Notes under the pieces: generated by a model
Databases searched by the model: none
What the model saw: only the letters and a program-made list of their open reading frames with translations
Told to the model about the DNA's origin: nothing
Shown: in pieces, positions 44,887-57,510 of the stretch
Numbering within the stretch: the stretch's first letter is position 1
Layout of the letters: each line of letters opens with the position of its first letter
Assembly (NCBI RefSeq): GCF_000208745.1
Contig: NC_030851.1
Span: forward strand, 1,822,666-1,886,665
Source of the DNA: Theobroma cacao
Lineage: Eukaryota; Streptophyta; Magnoliopsida; Malvales; Malvaceae
Direction: 5' to 3'
Length of the DNA stretch: 64,000 bases
Made by a program: the position numbers and the translations under genes

Positions 44887-47228
44887 AAAATATCCATCAA
44901 ATTCCTATACTCGTGTATTTTGTTCAATTTAGTTTTTACACAAAAAATCGAAGCAATTTTAAACCTTTCATTTTGAGAATTATTTCAATTTAATATCTCC
45001 TATTAATGGCATCTAATTTTACTATTAAAAAGATAATGTCAATGCTGACATCAGCATTGACGTGGTATATTTTGACATCATGGCACTTGCATGATATCGT
45101 GGCATACCGTGTGGCACCAACTTGATGATGTGATAGTACCACGTGGTCATGATATGATGATGTAGCAATGCTGACATGTCACTAACATGCTGACATGTCA
45201 ATGTCATGTGACAAATAAAAAATTTTAAAAATTTTTTTATGTCACGTCATAGGGACTAAATTGAACAAAAATATATAATATAAGGATTAAATTTAATAAA
45301 TTAGGATGCTAAGGGACTAAACTGAAAAAAATATTTAAAAAATACAAATCTCTATTTAGATGATAGATACACTTATTAATAAGTTAAATATTTAAGCACA
45401 AAAGATTTATGGTGTAAAAAATTATATATAAATATTTTCATACTCGATTATTTGATTATAAAATGTGTACATTAATTTATCTTCTCCGTAAAAATTAAAT
45501 TTAAATTCTCCTTTTATAAAAAAAATTGAAAAAAATTTTATATCTAAAGTCAAATTTAGATGACTAACTTGCATTGTATTCGAATAAAATAATATAAAAA
45601 ATTAAATAATTTTTTTCTATTTTTAATAGCATAAAAATTTGAAATTAATTTGATTTAGGTTTTAACTTAAACTGAACTCAAATAAGCAAAATAGTTTGAT
45701 TTAGTTACAACTTTTACAATTTACAAATATCCATTCTCTTGGAATAAGTCAAATAATCGAGTATGAAAATATTTATTAATAAGTCAAATATTTAAGCACA
45801 AAAGATTTATGGTGTAAAAAATTATATATAAATATTTTCATACTCGATTATTTGATTATAAAATATGTACATTAATTTATCTTCTCCGTAAAAATTAAGT
45901 TTGAATTCTCTTTTTATAAAAAAAATTGAAAAAAATTTCATATCTAAAATCAAATTTAGATGACTAACTTGCATTGTGTTTGAATAAAATAATATAAAAA
46001 ATTAAATAATTTTTTTCTATTTTTAATAGTATAAAAAAATAAAATTAATTTGATTTAGTTTTTAACTTGAACTGAACTTAAATAAGCAAAATAGTTTGAT
46101 TTAGTTATAACTTTCACAATTTACAAATATCCATTATCTTGGAATTATTTAACCCTTACGCAATTTACCTTTTATTTAAATTTACTCAAAGTTTCTTATA
46201 AAACAATTTTATTTAAATTCAAATACCATAATCAAATTTTGCTAAATTTAAATTTACATTATTAATTTGGATCTACAGAAAATTTATAAATACAAAATAA
46301 AATTGTATAAATATTTACAATTATATCTAACTTTATCAACCATAAATGCAGTATTTAATCTAAAAAATTTAAACCTAAAGAATATAACTTGAAATATTAA
46401 ATAAACTAAAAACATAAAAAATAAACAAAAAAAATTGAAAAGGAAGAGTAACTCAGATTCTATAGTTGTAATAAGAGGTTTGTCATGCCCAAATTAAGCA
46501 AGTCAGAACGAATAATTATTTTTATAATTATCACTAACTTTATATCTCCTTTCTTCATCAACATAATGCAAGTTATTCATTTAAATTTGATTGTAGGTAT
46601 GAAATTTTTTTCAAATTTTTTTTATAAAAAGAGAATTCAAACTTAATTTTTACATATAACATAAATTAATGTACATATTTTACAATTAAATAATCAAGTA
46701 TAAAAATATTTTTATATATTTTTTAATATCATAAATCTTTTACACTTAAATATTTAGCTTATTAATAAGTATATCTATCATTTACTTAAAGATTTTTATT
46801 TTTTAAATATTTTTTTCAATTTAATTTCTCAACATTTCAATTTTATTCAATTTAATTCCTATGATACAATAAAAAAAAGTTTTTGGAATTCTTTTATCTA
46901 CCACATGACACTGACATGTCAGCATATTGTGCCACATCAGCATTGCCAAGTCATCATATTAGGGTCACGTGGCCTTGGCACAACATGAAGTTGGTGTCAC
47001 GTGACATGCGACGTCATCATGTGGGTGCCACATCATCGAAATATGTCATGTCAACGTTGATATCAATGTTGATGTCATTCTTTTAACGGTAAAATTAGAT
47101 GCTGTTAGTGTAAAAGATTAAATTGAAGCATTTTCTAAAATCAAGTGATTAAATTATTTCGATTTTAAATATAAAATTTAAATTAAATAAAATATATAAA
47201 TACAATAACTTGATAAGTATTTTGATCC
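44887..47228. mobile_element. Long-inverted-repeat DNA element, about 2.3 kb
   Basis: The arms are about 44887-45585 and 46562-47226 and are clearly inverted relative to each other: ACTTATTAATAAGTTAAATA on the left against its complement near 46760, and a CACGTG/ACATGTCA-rich inner part at 45040-45210 against 46900-47080. The flanks continue each other as in the uninterrupted sites at about 1750 and 27040. There is no transposase frame, so it would be non-autonomous (MULE- or foldback-like). The arms can form a long hairpin RNA if transcribed. I could not define a target duplication. Confidence 0.75.
45391..46146. repeat. 400-bp direct duplication inside the element
   Basis: TTTAAGCACAAAAGATTTAT starts at 45391 and again at 45791, an exact 400-base offset, with nearly identical text to TATCCATTxTCTTGGAAT. 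The first unit is the inner part of the left arm; the second lies in the spacer. Confidence 0.9.
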
Positions 47229-47229
47229 A

Positions 47230-48330
47230 TCTCTTACAATACCCACAACTATAAAATAATTATGCAGCTTGATGTCACATGGGGGAGGCGCATCCCATGG
47301 TGACCAAAAAAAGGGAGATTATTTTCTTTCATTTGATACAAGGAAAATTAACAGAAACAGAGAAAATTGAGTGCATTCCTCTTTCTGAACCTAAAAGATA
47401 AGTCATTTTGCTTAAATTAATGACAATTTTATAATAAAAAACTTAAAATAAAAAAAAATAAAAACTAAGTTTGAAGTAGTAAAAGGACATGGCCATGTTT
47501 TTCAAGTCAATAAAAACGTTTGAAATTCTAACAAAAAAAGAGAAACATTTCTCCGTATCCATGAATAAGGTTAGGATGATACCACCGACATCAACTTATG
47601 TGAATGAATTGTTTTCTTGTTATGCACTGCACCTGACCATATTCTTCAACACAGTAAAAGAACTTTTCAACAAATATTTAATATTTTCTTAAATATTATG
47701 CCTAGTATTAAAAAACGGTCGCTATGGGTTGGGAAGTTAAATAACTGTCAGTTCGCTGTCTTTATTAAAAAAAGCCACAACATCAGTCTTCATGTGCTTT
47801 CTCTGTTTGCTTTTTTCTTCAAACCATTGAAGTCCATTTAATAATTACTGACAAAGACATTTGAACAGTCAGATTGTCACGGAATGATTGTCCCCAAACA
47901 AGCAAACTCCATCACTGAAAAGTCCGAGTAAGAAGAAACTTTAGAAAACCTATCATTTTTTTCCATTTTTATAATAGAAAAGGTAAAAGGAAAAGCTTGC
48001 AGAGTGACGTGCTGAATGAGAAGGAGATAGTAATAATAAATAAATGTTTTTACAAAGCAAAAGAAACTAAGAGATACGAAAATAAAAGGTTTTCGCCCGC
48101 CGTAAATCCAGAAGTACAAGAATGGCGGTGGAAAAAAAAAATTGAAGGATTCATCTTTTTCTAAACCACAACAAATCTTTAACAAATCACAGACAAAACA
48201 AATATTAGAGAAGAGAAAAAAAAAATCCATCGCTTTCTTTTTGAAAAAATCATGTCTCCCACAAAAAAGAGATTTAAAAATAAAAAATAAAAAAGAAAGC
48301 AGATCAGATCTGATATGAAACTTTTTGTAG
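47230..48330. repeat. Unit 3 copy of the left block
   Basis: It matches 1800-2870 and 27060-28420, including the CACxTGGGGGAGGCGCATCCC phrase and the start of a GGC module (GCCCGCCGTAAATCCAGAAG near 48092). From 48340 to 48427 the text is more GC-rich and diverged, then rejoins the upstream module. Confidence 0.65.
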
Positions 48331-48469
48331 TTTCCAGAAAATGGACCTTTCCTTGCCACTGCAGTCGGTCGGAAAACACGCGTTCGCTCTTAGTAGTCCC
48401 GTATGGCGCACCCTTCCCGACAAAACTTGTTGACCGTTCATTCCAGTCCGACAATTACACCCCTAAAAC

Positions 48470-49125
48470 TCCATAGATAAGATAGTGAAAGGGAAATCCT
48501 CTTAAGCAAGCATTAATTTCTGCTGCTAATTGTAACTTTCATAGTTCTGAAACCAAGTGGTCTAGACTAATTAACTCCGAGCTATAAAACTCTATTTGAA
48601 ATAATCCCAGAATTTAAAATTCAGAGTTCTCAAATAGTAAAGTTAAAATTTACTGTTTGAAGAGTGTGATCTACAGTTAGAAGGTTTTATCATTGTTTAT
48701 TCAACTTTTTTTTTCATTATTTTATGTCTAAAAATCTTTTGCTTATCGTAGGACCTAGAATCGAAGGTTCGTTGTGCAATAATAATTTTCCTAAACTAAT
48801 TAATTAATGAATGCATTGATTGAAATGGGAAAGTGACAGTAACTACTTCTTTTCAAACAAAAAAAAGTGACAGTAACTACTTTGTTACTTTGCAATTTGT
48901 GCGGTTTTCTTGCTGGGCAGGTTATTCATAAATATCACTCTCTTTATTTTTGACTACCCACACGATTCCTGGACATTTGAACCGGTCAGGCTTACAAAAG
49001 ACAAAAAAGATTTTAGTACAAGTGAAAATTTTCATGCAGGTCGGCTGGTTCAGGTGCATGGAGTTATTACGTATGCCCACCACAATTTGCTTATCCTCAA
49101 GAAAATTCTTATTTATAAATCCAAA
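48470..49125. repeat. Upstream module of B3-like gene, unit 3
   Basis: It matches 29975-31055 with a deletion; the Pro/Tyr-rich fragment relic is at 49033-49120. Confidence 0.6.
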
Positions 49126-49290
49126 TATTATAAGGGAGGGGGGCTAGTAGGGGCCCTGTGTCCCCAAAATTTTAAATTTTTATATCTTTTTTTTATTTTA
49201 AAATTTTATTTTTAAAAAAATTTATAATTTCATCTTTTTAAATATTAAATTTTTCATTTTTAACCCTTCGAACTTAAAATCTTGATTCCA
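49126..49290. mobile_element. Short insertion with GGGGCCC end, possible MITE
   Basis: GGAGGGGGGCTAGTAGGGGC followed by an AT-rich tail ending TTTTTAACCCTT interrupts the promoter-proximal module of unit 3; the other units lack it. It brings new DNA to within a few bases of the TATA box at 49294. Confidence 0.4.
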
Positions 49291-49293
49291 CCT

Positions 49294-49300
49294 TATAAAT
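49294..49300 (+). promoter_or_regulatory. TATA box of B3-like gene in unit 3
   Basis: TATAAAT followed by ACCCCTCACGGCTTCCC matches the other unit copies. It is 124 bases before the ATG. Confidence 0.6.
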
Positions 49301-49423
49301 ACCCCTCACGGCTTCCCTTGAACCACGACCCCTAATCTCCTCAAGCCCCAACGCCCCTCTTTTCTCACAATCCTCATCATCATTCCCTTCTAAACCGATA
49401 TACAAACCTCTTCGTTCAAAGCA

Positions 49424-49711
49424 ATGGAGGAGATCTTCCATGCCAACATAGCGAGTACACATGCAAGAAAGTTGACTTTTTTGTGTAAGGGCCACGCTCT
49501 CCCTCCAGCTGAACGATTTGATTTGATCGTTGAGGATGATGGAACAGGAAGATCGTGGAAGTTTGAATGCAAGAAGGAATCACAAGCCAACTGTTTCTCC
49601 TTCTCTGGAAGCCAGTGGAGAGAGTTTGCCAAATCCAGGATCAATGCTTCCATCACTCTTTCCAGAAATGGCAATATCTACTTCATTCAAGTCCGGCCGA
49701 TGGGATTCTAA
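49424..49711 (+). CDS. Small single-domain B3-like protein, copy in unit 3
   Basis: This intronless 95-residue frame opens MEEIFHANIASTHARKL. It keeps HALPPAERF, GTGRSWKFEC, FSFSGSQWREFAKSRINAS and a terminal IYFIQVRP strand, the same single-domain layout as copy 1, with about 19 substitutions in 95 and no indels. Several substitutions are conservative (Ile/Leu, Lys/Arg), but GNGN to RNGN and LF to LS fall in the loop before the last strand. The TATA box is at 49294 and the 3' flank contains the shared CAGTTCTTGCAGCCGTGG phrase. A recent insertion just upstream of the TATA box may alter expression. As with copy 1, the likely role is DNA binding in the nucleus, inferred from the fold only. Confidence 0.68.
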   Translation: MEEIFHANIASTHARKLTFLCKGHALPPAERFDLIVEDDGTGRSWKFECKKESQANCFSFSGSQWREFAKSRINASITLSRNGNIYFIQVRPMGF

Positions 49712-49949
49712 GCGTCAGTTCTTGCAGCCGTGGTTTGTTTGCGTTTTTCTTTGTCACAATATGAAACTGCATGTCCTAGTTTGTTCGCTTTTTCCTTGAA
49801 TTCAACAAAATTGTGTACTTCCATAGTCTCCGATTCTGGTCATGCTTTAGTTCAATTTTCAATGACATGTACACTTTATTTATAAAGACATTAATTAGGG
49901 TACGATTGTCCACAAAACATTCCTCTTACTTACAAGCACAATTATTCAT

Positions 49950-51060
49950 TTTATAATAATACTAATAGAAGAAAGTAGAAGGCGGAGAAAGGAATAACAC
50001 CGGCGGTGAAACAACCGCTACCGGCAACGGTAACAGCAACTGAAGTGATGACAAGGGACGGTGGCCAAAAATGGTAAGCGTATCCAAGACAAGAAAAGTT
50101 TTGGGGTCCACATTCCAAAAAAGGGTTGCGGCTGATAACGTGGGATCCACTACGTTTTAACTGAAAGAGTCCCATGTTAGGTTTCGTACTAGGAAACATT
50201 TCGACCCCACAAGAATCTATTGTATTTTGAATTGAGGGTCCACTGCGACTTAATTATTGGGTTGAATTGAGGGCCTGACAGAAAAAAAAAGGCTGACACC
50301 GGCGTCAAACCAGGCGACATCGGAAAAAAATGAAGAGTGTAAAAAAACGATAAACGAATTCATCTTTTCCGAAATCACAAAAGTCTTGAAAATTTTCAAA
50401 ATAAAATCACAGACAGAAAAAATAACAGAAAAGAAAAAGAAAATCCACATATCGTGGACATTTTTTTTCTTGAAAAATCAAGTTTACTATAAAAAGAAAA
50501 TGAAAGAAAAATAAAAACACCAACAAAAAGAAAGCAAATCTGAACTTTAAATAAAAATTTCCAGAAAAATTACCCACCCTATTAAAAGAATTACCACCTA
50601 CAGATCAGATCTGAAATTTTTTGTTGTAAAAACTCTAAATTTGAGATTTTCAGTCCAGGTTTTAAAAAAAAGCTTTTCTGGGTTTTCTTGGGTTGTAAAA
50701 AACAATTAAGTGGTAATTATTGGTGGAAACTTTTAGGGCCGAGAGACCAAAAAGATGATGGGCTGTTCGGCGGAAAGTTACGGCGGCGTCGGCAGAAGGA
50801 AGGCTAGGGTTTTCAGAAAGAGAGGATACAGGCGGCAGAAGGAAGAGGGAAGAGAAGGAAAGGGGAAGGGAAAAGGAAAGGAAAGAGGGTGCCGCCACCT
50901 TAAACGCCAAGGCGGACGACTGCTTCCGCTATCGAGGTAAGAAAAAAGGGGGTTTGGATGTTAGGGTTTGTGACAAAGAGGCTGTCTATCGCCCATTAAG
51001 AAAAAAGAAAAGGAAAAAGAAGAGGTGGGTTGGAGCCACCCAAGCCCAACAACTGGTACC
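49950..51060. repeat. GGC module complex downstream of unit 3 gene
   Basis: It matches 32080-33510, with single copies of the parts that are duplicated there. It includes ACACCGGCGTCAAACCAGGC near 50295 and GGAAGGCTAGGGTTTTCAGA near 50800. The next 51060-51490 is AT-rich with a (TA)n run near 51367. Confidence 0.55.
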
Positions 51061-51705
51061 ATCTTTTTGGGTTAAAACCCGATAGCAATTGAGGTATTTC
51101 TAACCTATTATTTTATCTTTTAATTTTTTATTTATCTACTTTTCATGCATGTATTAAATTTATTTTAAAAAGGCGTAAGAATAAAAAATGAAATAAATTA
51201 ATTGAATAAATTTAATAAGTATTACCAAAAGTATTAAAGGGACCCCAAGATTATTGTCACAAGGTGAGTTAATTCCAAATATTTAGACTTAGATAAAAAA
51301 CAAGAACAAGTGAAAACTTCTTCTCTTAAAGTAGTTCTTTTTCCAACACATTAGGAGTTTATTGGATATATATATATATATATGGATAGGGTAATATTTT
51401 CGTCTTAATTTATGTGACCTACAAAAGCCTGCGAAGTATAAAGTTAAGCTCGGCCCTTCCGACGATCTACATTAGCCTGAAACCCGTGGAGAATCTGACA
51501 TGGCCGAACGGAATTCAACCTAACCATTCTGTTCTCATGGAACCATATATCTATATATACGAAGAACAGTCATAATGAACAAAGGGTTCCTAATATTAAC
51601 AACAAGGTGTATAAGAACAGTCATAATGTGCAAAGACTCTGAATAATGGAACATGGTGCATGTATCTGCAACAAGGAATATGACAGAAGCTCACAGACAG
51701 TATTT

Positions 51706-54700
51706 CTAACTGGCAACTCTCTGTAACGGAGGCCAAGCAACCTCATCATCTGTCTAACCACGAATGAGGAAATCGGGACAGTTCTTTCGGCATCCATGAT
51801 TATATGGGTTCTGGAACCGTCCATCAGGGCCACGAAGATACCCATAGCGAATGGCATTTGATAATTCATTTGCAGTGATGTTCCGAGCTATCTGCAATAT
51901 TAGAAAATAAAGATACCCAAAAATTTAACAACATATTCATTAAATTTGCCATCCTTTAACCGGACTTAAAAATCTTCACAGAGTTAGTGGGCAACACAGT
52001 TAAAAAGTAGGTAAATCAACTTTTGATTTACCTGGGATACCTGTACTGCGGTCAAAGTTGTAGCAGCAATCAAAACAATAGCATCCAAAATGAGAAATGC
52101 GATGATACCAGGATGATGAACAATCACATGATGAATCCATGTTTCATCGGCAGGCAATGCTGGTATTGCTGTCCAAATCCCTGTTGAGACAAACGAAGAC
52201 ATTACCTAAGTCAAACATAAACTAATTTGATCTCGATCAGAAAAGGTGATGAAGAGGAGAGGCTTATTTGTCTGAAATCCACTTACTTTGAACTGCAATA
52301 GATGCAGCAAGGAATGAAGTCAAGGTTCCCATGCAAACAAAAACAAAGCAGTCTCGTTTGTTTTTCTGCAAGTGCACAATAGGTAAAGCAGATGAGGAAA
52401 GGAAAATAAGAAAATATGAAATAATGGTCAGATTGCAGTACTGGTCTCCTAGAACATCTTGTTTAGATTATTCAGTAGGAGGTTAATTGAAAAAAGGGAC
52501 AAAATTAACCAAAGAAGCTAAAGATGGGAATGGAGGGTGCCACTAATGTGAAGGCTGCATGCACTACTGTCAACAGGATTGGCCTAGACGTCCATATTAG
52601 TCCCTCAATTCAATAAATATAATCACCAACAATGCAAGAGTCAACAAAGGCATAAAATTCTGAAAACTCCAGGCAGGCAAAAAATGTGTGATTCACCATC
52701 CTAGTCCTAGATGAGTTTCTGAACATATATGCATCAATAAGATGATAGCATTTGCATCCACAATAACTTAATCTCTAATAAATATCCTACTCCAGAAGAC
52801 ATTGATAATATGGTTATCTTCCAACTTCCATATTAAGCTCAGGACAAATTTCTTACCTTCCCAACACAGTTAGATATCCATGGGCAATGATGGTTGAATT
52901 GTTCAATACAATGCTTACAGACAGGACAGTGCTTAGAACGAATGGGTCTTATTATCTGACAACATAGAGAAAATTTGGTCAAAATGGCTTTGCAAGCTGA
53001 GGAAATATTTATATAGATATGCATACATAGTTACAAGGAAAAATTCATCAGGTAACCTTGCAGGTAGGGCAAAGCTGAGACCAATTTCCTGTCCATACTG
53101 ACAAATTGTTCATATCAACACTCAGCAAGGGATTCTGCCAGTTGTGAATAATATACTACTGGTTCAGTTCATGCAAAATAATAGCAAAACTGAAGAGCTT
53201 AAAATCCTTTTTTATTAATTTCTTTCTTTTCCTTTCGAATGAATTTTGAAAAGGAGCTTAAAATCCTAATTCGCCAATTGATCAGGCTAGGAAAAACTTC
53301 TAACAAATAATAAGCATGCAATCCTCTTAGGTCCCTCTCAAGGGTCATACCAGACTAACCAAACAAACTCTAGAGTCTCCTTAGGAGCCTGTTCCATTTC
53401 AGCAAAATCATGCTCCACACAAAAATTCTGCATCTCCAAGCTAGAATTTTTATACAGCTTGCCCTCAAACCCTTCATTTATTGCACAAAGATGGTTCCTC
53501 TTCCTATTTCCCCCTTCTAATTGTGGTGCTGGTGATTCAGAAGGCACCAAAATCGAATGTCCATTTCAGACATGTATACAATATAAGCCTCAAATTCACC
53601 CTTCATGCGAGAAACACATACAAGAATAAAACTTACATATGTGACATTATGCAGATGGGATCTGTTAGCTGTAAAACGTTTTACATAATGATACTACATG
53701 CTATAGTCACCCTTCCTACAACCATGACCCAACTCACTCAAAGACCTACTGCTATTTGTGTCTTCCCTTATATAAAGTTTGCTGTCTCCACAGAATTCAC
53801 ATAGTTTTTATCCATTCCCAGCCACTGTTAAAGGTTACAGTTATTAAACAGAAATGCTCGTGCCTCTGTATCTTCATAGCCATCCAGTCCTCCATTTTTT
53901 TTAGTATAACCTGGATCTTTACAGCAGAGGATTGTGAAAACCAATCAAAAAAACGATAAAAAAAATAAAAAACTTTAACCAAGACTGAAAAATTGTTTAA
54001 ATTCAGATAATTGCTTCATTATAGTTCCGAAAACATGAATGCAATAAAATGTTCAGTGAGTAGCTTAATTATATTTCCAAACTTGTCAAAATGTTTCAAT
54101 TTTTGGTTCAGATATTGAAAACGCAAGGTACCAAGTAAAGCCACATCTAAACGTCATCCATAATACAAGCATATGTGATTGAATGAGAAAGATAACTCAT
54201 AAGACTAGACTAGCCAAAGGTATTCTGTTCGATAGCATTTCATGCACCAAGCTCTAAACAATTATATCTAATGGCCTAAGAATATAAAATACCACCAAAT
54301 AAAACAAATATGTGAAATCAATTCAATGAATATCAAAGTCACAGGACAAAGTTTACCTACTACACCTGTAGAACATTATCAATGAACCAATACCTAGGGA
54401 AACATCAATCCATCCCCAAAGTCCAACAATGGCAGTTACCCTAGAAAGACTTGGAGCTATGCATCTTAAAGATGTCAGTCATAATTAATGACAAAAATAA
54501 ACATGTCCATGACTTGAAATTTTTACATCATAGCCTACTCACCAGCAAGAACTGCGTTGATGAAGAGGATAATTAGAACAATTATGACACAAAATAAGAT
54601 AGGAGCATAACCAACATCCCCCATCTTCCCACTGCAAAACTTCTCCACCAATCGATTGCTATTGGCTCTAGCTGCGTTAGACTGAACAAAATCAAAAGAA

Positions 54701-57510
54701 AACAATAAAATTAAATGGCTGCAAAATCTCGAAGATATGGCAAAAATTAAGAGACTGTAACAATAGGGGGTATCCAAGTGGGAATAGTCTGAGAATTTGT
54801 TACAGATACCAACTGTGCAAACCATCTCTGTGAACACATTTCTAACTGGACATCAAACTAAACCAATAATGCAACTTAAAGCACGACAAAAAATAAATCG
54901 CAAAACTAATAATACCATTGTTATGTGAAAATATTCACACCTTCTATGGTGTCATAGTGTTTTACAAGGCAACAATTATCTATTGCAGATGTGCTGTTCT
55001 CCCATCCATCAAATATACAGCCAAAGAATCAAGCCCCACTGTACGGACACAAACACACCCCAGAAAGGCAACACCAAATATAATTTTTTAATTGGGTCCC
55101 AAACATCATAAACTAATGGGTTGTGGCATTGTGCTTTCGAAAGCAAGCTAATAAATTTTGAAGTTATATATCATCTATGCAAAGCCTAGCCCAAAGCATT
55201 CAATATAGGCTTATAATTCCTCCCAAACAGAGAGAGGGAATACACCACATACTTAATTTAAACTGTTTCATTTTAATATTTCAAAAGAGTAATGAAGTAA
55301 TTTGATAATGGACACTCCCAAATTCCACACGGTTGGTCACAATATTTTCTGCCTGCTCACTTTTTGAGAAACATACACAGATGAGAAATGCAAGATGATC
55401 CTTTCTTGGAGAAAGGGGATATGAAGGAAGAATAAAATGAAGTTCAGTAAGGTTTAAAAAACATGTATGAAGCACTCCAGCAGCCGACTTACTTAACAAT
55501 AAGGTGACTGATCACATAGAATCAGAAACACCCAGCGTTACCCTCACTAGAGATAAGGCCCCCTAACAGAACATCCTCCAGACACAGTACTACTAGGAGA
55601 ATCCCAAAAGTCATTTTCTCATAGACACCATATTCAAATTTCCTAGCTTAAAAGTTTATTTTAATGAAAGGATGCAAACAAGGCAATAACTACACAAAGT
55701 CACGTACAAGGAAAAGGGTGATTTGCCGATGACCTTTATCATATGCAAGCTGAATAGGGGTGAATCCAGCTTTATCTTTCATTACTAATTCCTGCTTTGT
55801 GCCTGCATGCACGAGTACAGTGCATGCTTCTGCATTTCATCTTATTGCAGCCCAGTGCGATGGAGTAAAACCTGGCAGCATCGGATATACAACATTATAA
55901 AAATTTTAGTACTAAGATTAAAGCAGTTACTGAGTAAGCTCAAGCCTGGCACACTAAATGAATATTATAAGGATCACAGAGTTCAGAATGAAAAACAGAA
56001 GTTTCTGACCACTGTTTACAAATTTAAATCATAAAGAAACTCTCTTGCATTCATCACAAAACTGGAAAACTCAGGTTGCCACCATTGCAATATTAATCAC
56101 AAATGAACACAGGAGTATAAAGTGCATATAGCTCTGAAGGTCATGAGCACAGTGATCGGTACTTTTTACAAGGTTAAAAGCTTGCATATTAGACGGTGCA
56201 TATTGATTGTTGGATAGTACCTTCTTTGTCTTGTCTCCCTTGTGATGCATCTCTAAATAGAAGCAATATAGTTGTATCTGCAAATCCCTTATATGCAGCC
56301 CTGGTTAACACATCACGAGAATAAAATTTGTCATTAACTAGCATTTAATACTTTTCACAGAAAAAAGCTACTGCACAAGAAACTGAATTAAACTACTACA
56401 CATCAAAAGCCAGTGATGTTCAAACCAAATATTATCTCTTCTCCCTGTGTTAAAAAGGGTTAAGACTGATATTGCAGGATGGATCCTGCTTGGGTATGTG
56501 AGTAACATCAACGATTGCAATCTTGTACCAAAAATCACATTTAAAAGGTTTTATTCTCCCGAATATGCTACTAGAAACAAAGTCAGACCACTTCTGAAAT
56601 CGCACCAAATTGCTATCCCCTCTTAGTACTAGCTTGTAGGCTAGTGGGTAAACTTCTTTTAAACGCAAATTTGAGCTCATAAACAACCAACTAGCTTAAT
56701 TTGCCATTTATACAAAACAAACTAAAGCCAACAAGAAAAACATACTACAAATCTATATCGAAAGAATAGTGCTAAGTATTTTGGGCCCTCCAAAATATAA
56801 TTAATTGCTTATATTAGATTTACATGAAACCAAGCTCTAAGCCTATGTTATGATGGTTGCAACTAAGTTATTTCTTAAAAGCATACCAATGAAACGGGCA
56901 CCTTCCATCATTATCAGGTGCATCATAATCAGCGTGATATTTGGCAACAATGTGATTTAAGAAAGCCGTTTGCCCATACTGAGCGGCAACATGAACTGCC
57001 TGCAGAAGACAAAATAGATTGATAACTGTATCAAGCCCCTAACTTGCATTACATAAGTCAGCAGAAAAAAAAAACATAAAAATTGAAGCTTTTAGAGGCC
57101 CATAAAGAGTTAGATTCAGCAGATAATGCAAGAGCAAATCGAGCTCCATTCCATCAGTGGCTTGCATTACCCAACAACCATTGATGTCAGTGGCTTCGAC
57201 TCGAGCTCCATTCTGCAAGAGCACATCTGCCACTGCAATGGAACCCCTGACTGCAGCCCAGTTGAAAGCAGTCTGCTTGTTGTTCTCAATTGCATTCACA
57301 TTTCTACCATGCTTCAATCATATTAAACAAAACAAAAAAAAGACCAAATTTATTTAAATCTCAACAAAAACCCACCACAAAGCTATAAATATATAAATTT
57401 TTTTCGAAGTTACCTCTATAAGGTACTGAGCAATATCTGGGAAGTTGTCGAGAGCAGCCCATTGAAGGGCGTAGTAGCCATTACCGCCAGATGTAGTTAG
57501 AGAGGCACCA
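51706..57510 (-). pseudogene. TIP1-like ankyrin/DHHC S-acyltransferase, copy 3, nearly all exons
   Basis: Minus-strand exons: A 57415-57510, B 57171-57311, C 56887-56999, D 56221-56300, E 55708-55871, F 54543-54681, F2 54357-54456 (second membrane segment, VTAIVGLWGWIDVSLGI), F3 around 53880-53925 (KDPGY), G 53057-53134 (GNWSQLCPTCK), H 52857-52955 (DHHC region), I 52287-52365, J 52032-52180 (LIAATTLTAVQVSQ), K 51706-51891 ([13 protein letters not shown]). Order and phases follow plant TIP1-type enzymes. Defects: exon A begins abruptly at the R3 fusion with no N-terminus; exon E has TGA at 55837-55839 plus Cys to Phe in GCTP; F3 lacks a clear acceptor AG; H reads NHHC; K has TAG at 51754-51756. 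It is a pseudogene but the most complete copy. Confidence 0.87.
52857..52955 (-). other. Cys-rich catalytic exon with NHHC in place of DHHC
   Basis: The exon reads [20 protein letters not shown], then [13 protein letters not shown], and follows CPTCK of exon G. All zinc-ligating Cys and His of the DHHC-CRD and the acyl-accepting Cys are present, but the Asp of DHHC is Asn (AAC on the minus strand). Splice sites are intact (GT at 52855-52856 and AG at 52956-52957 in complement). Confidence 0.88.

Noticed and set aside
48340..48460. GC-rich unique insertion with an open minus frame
   Set aside because: Its right part still aligns with 3340-3385 and 29930-29980, so it looks like a diverged module edge and not a captured gene.
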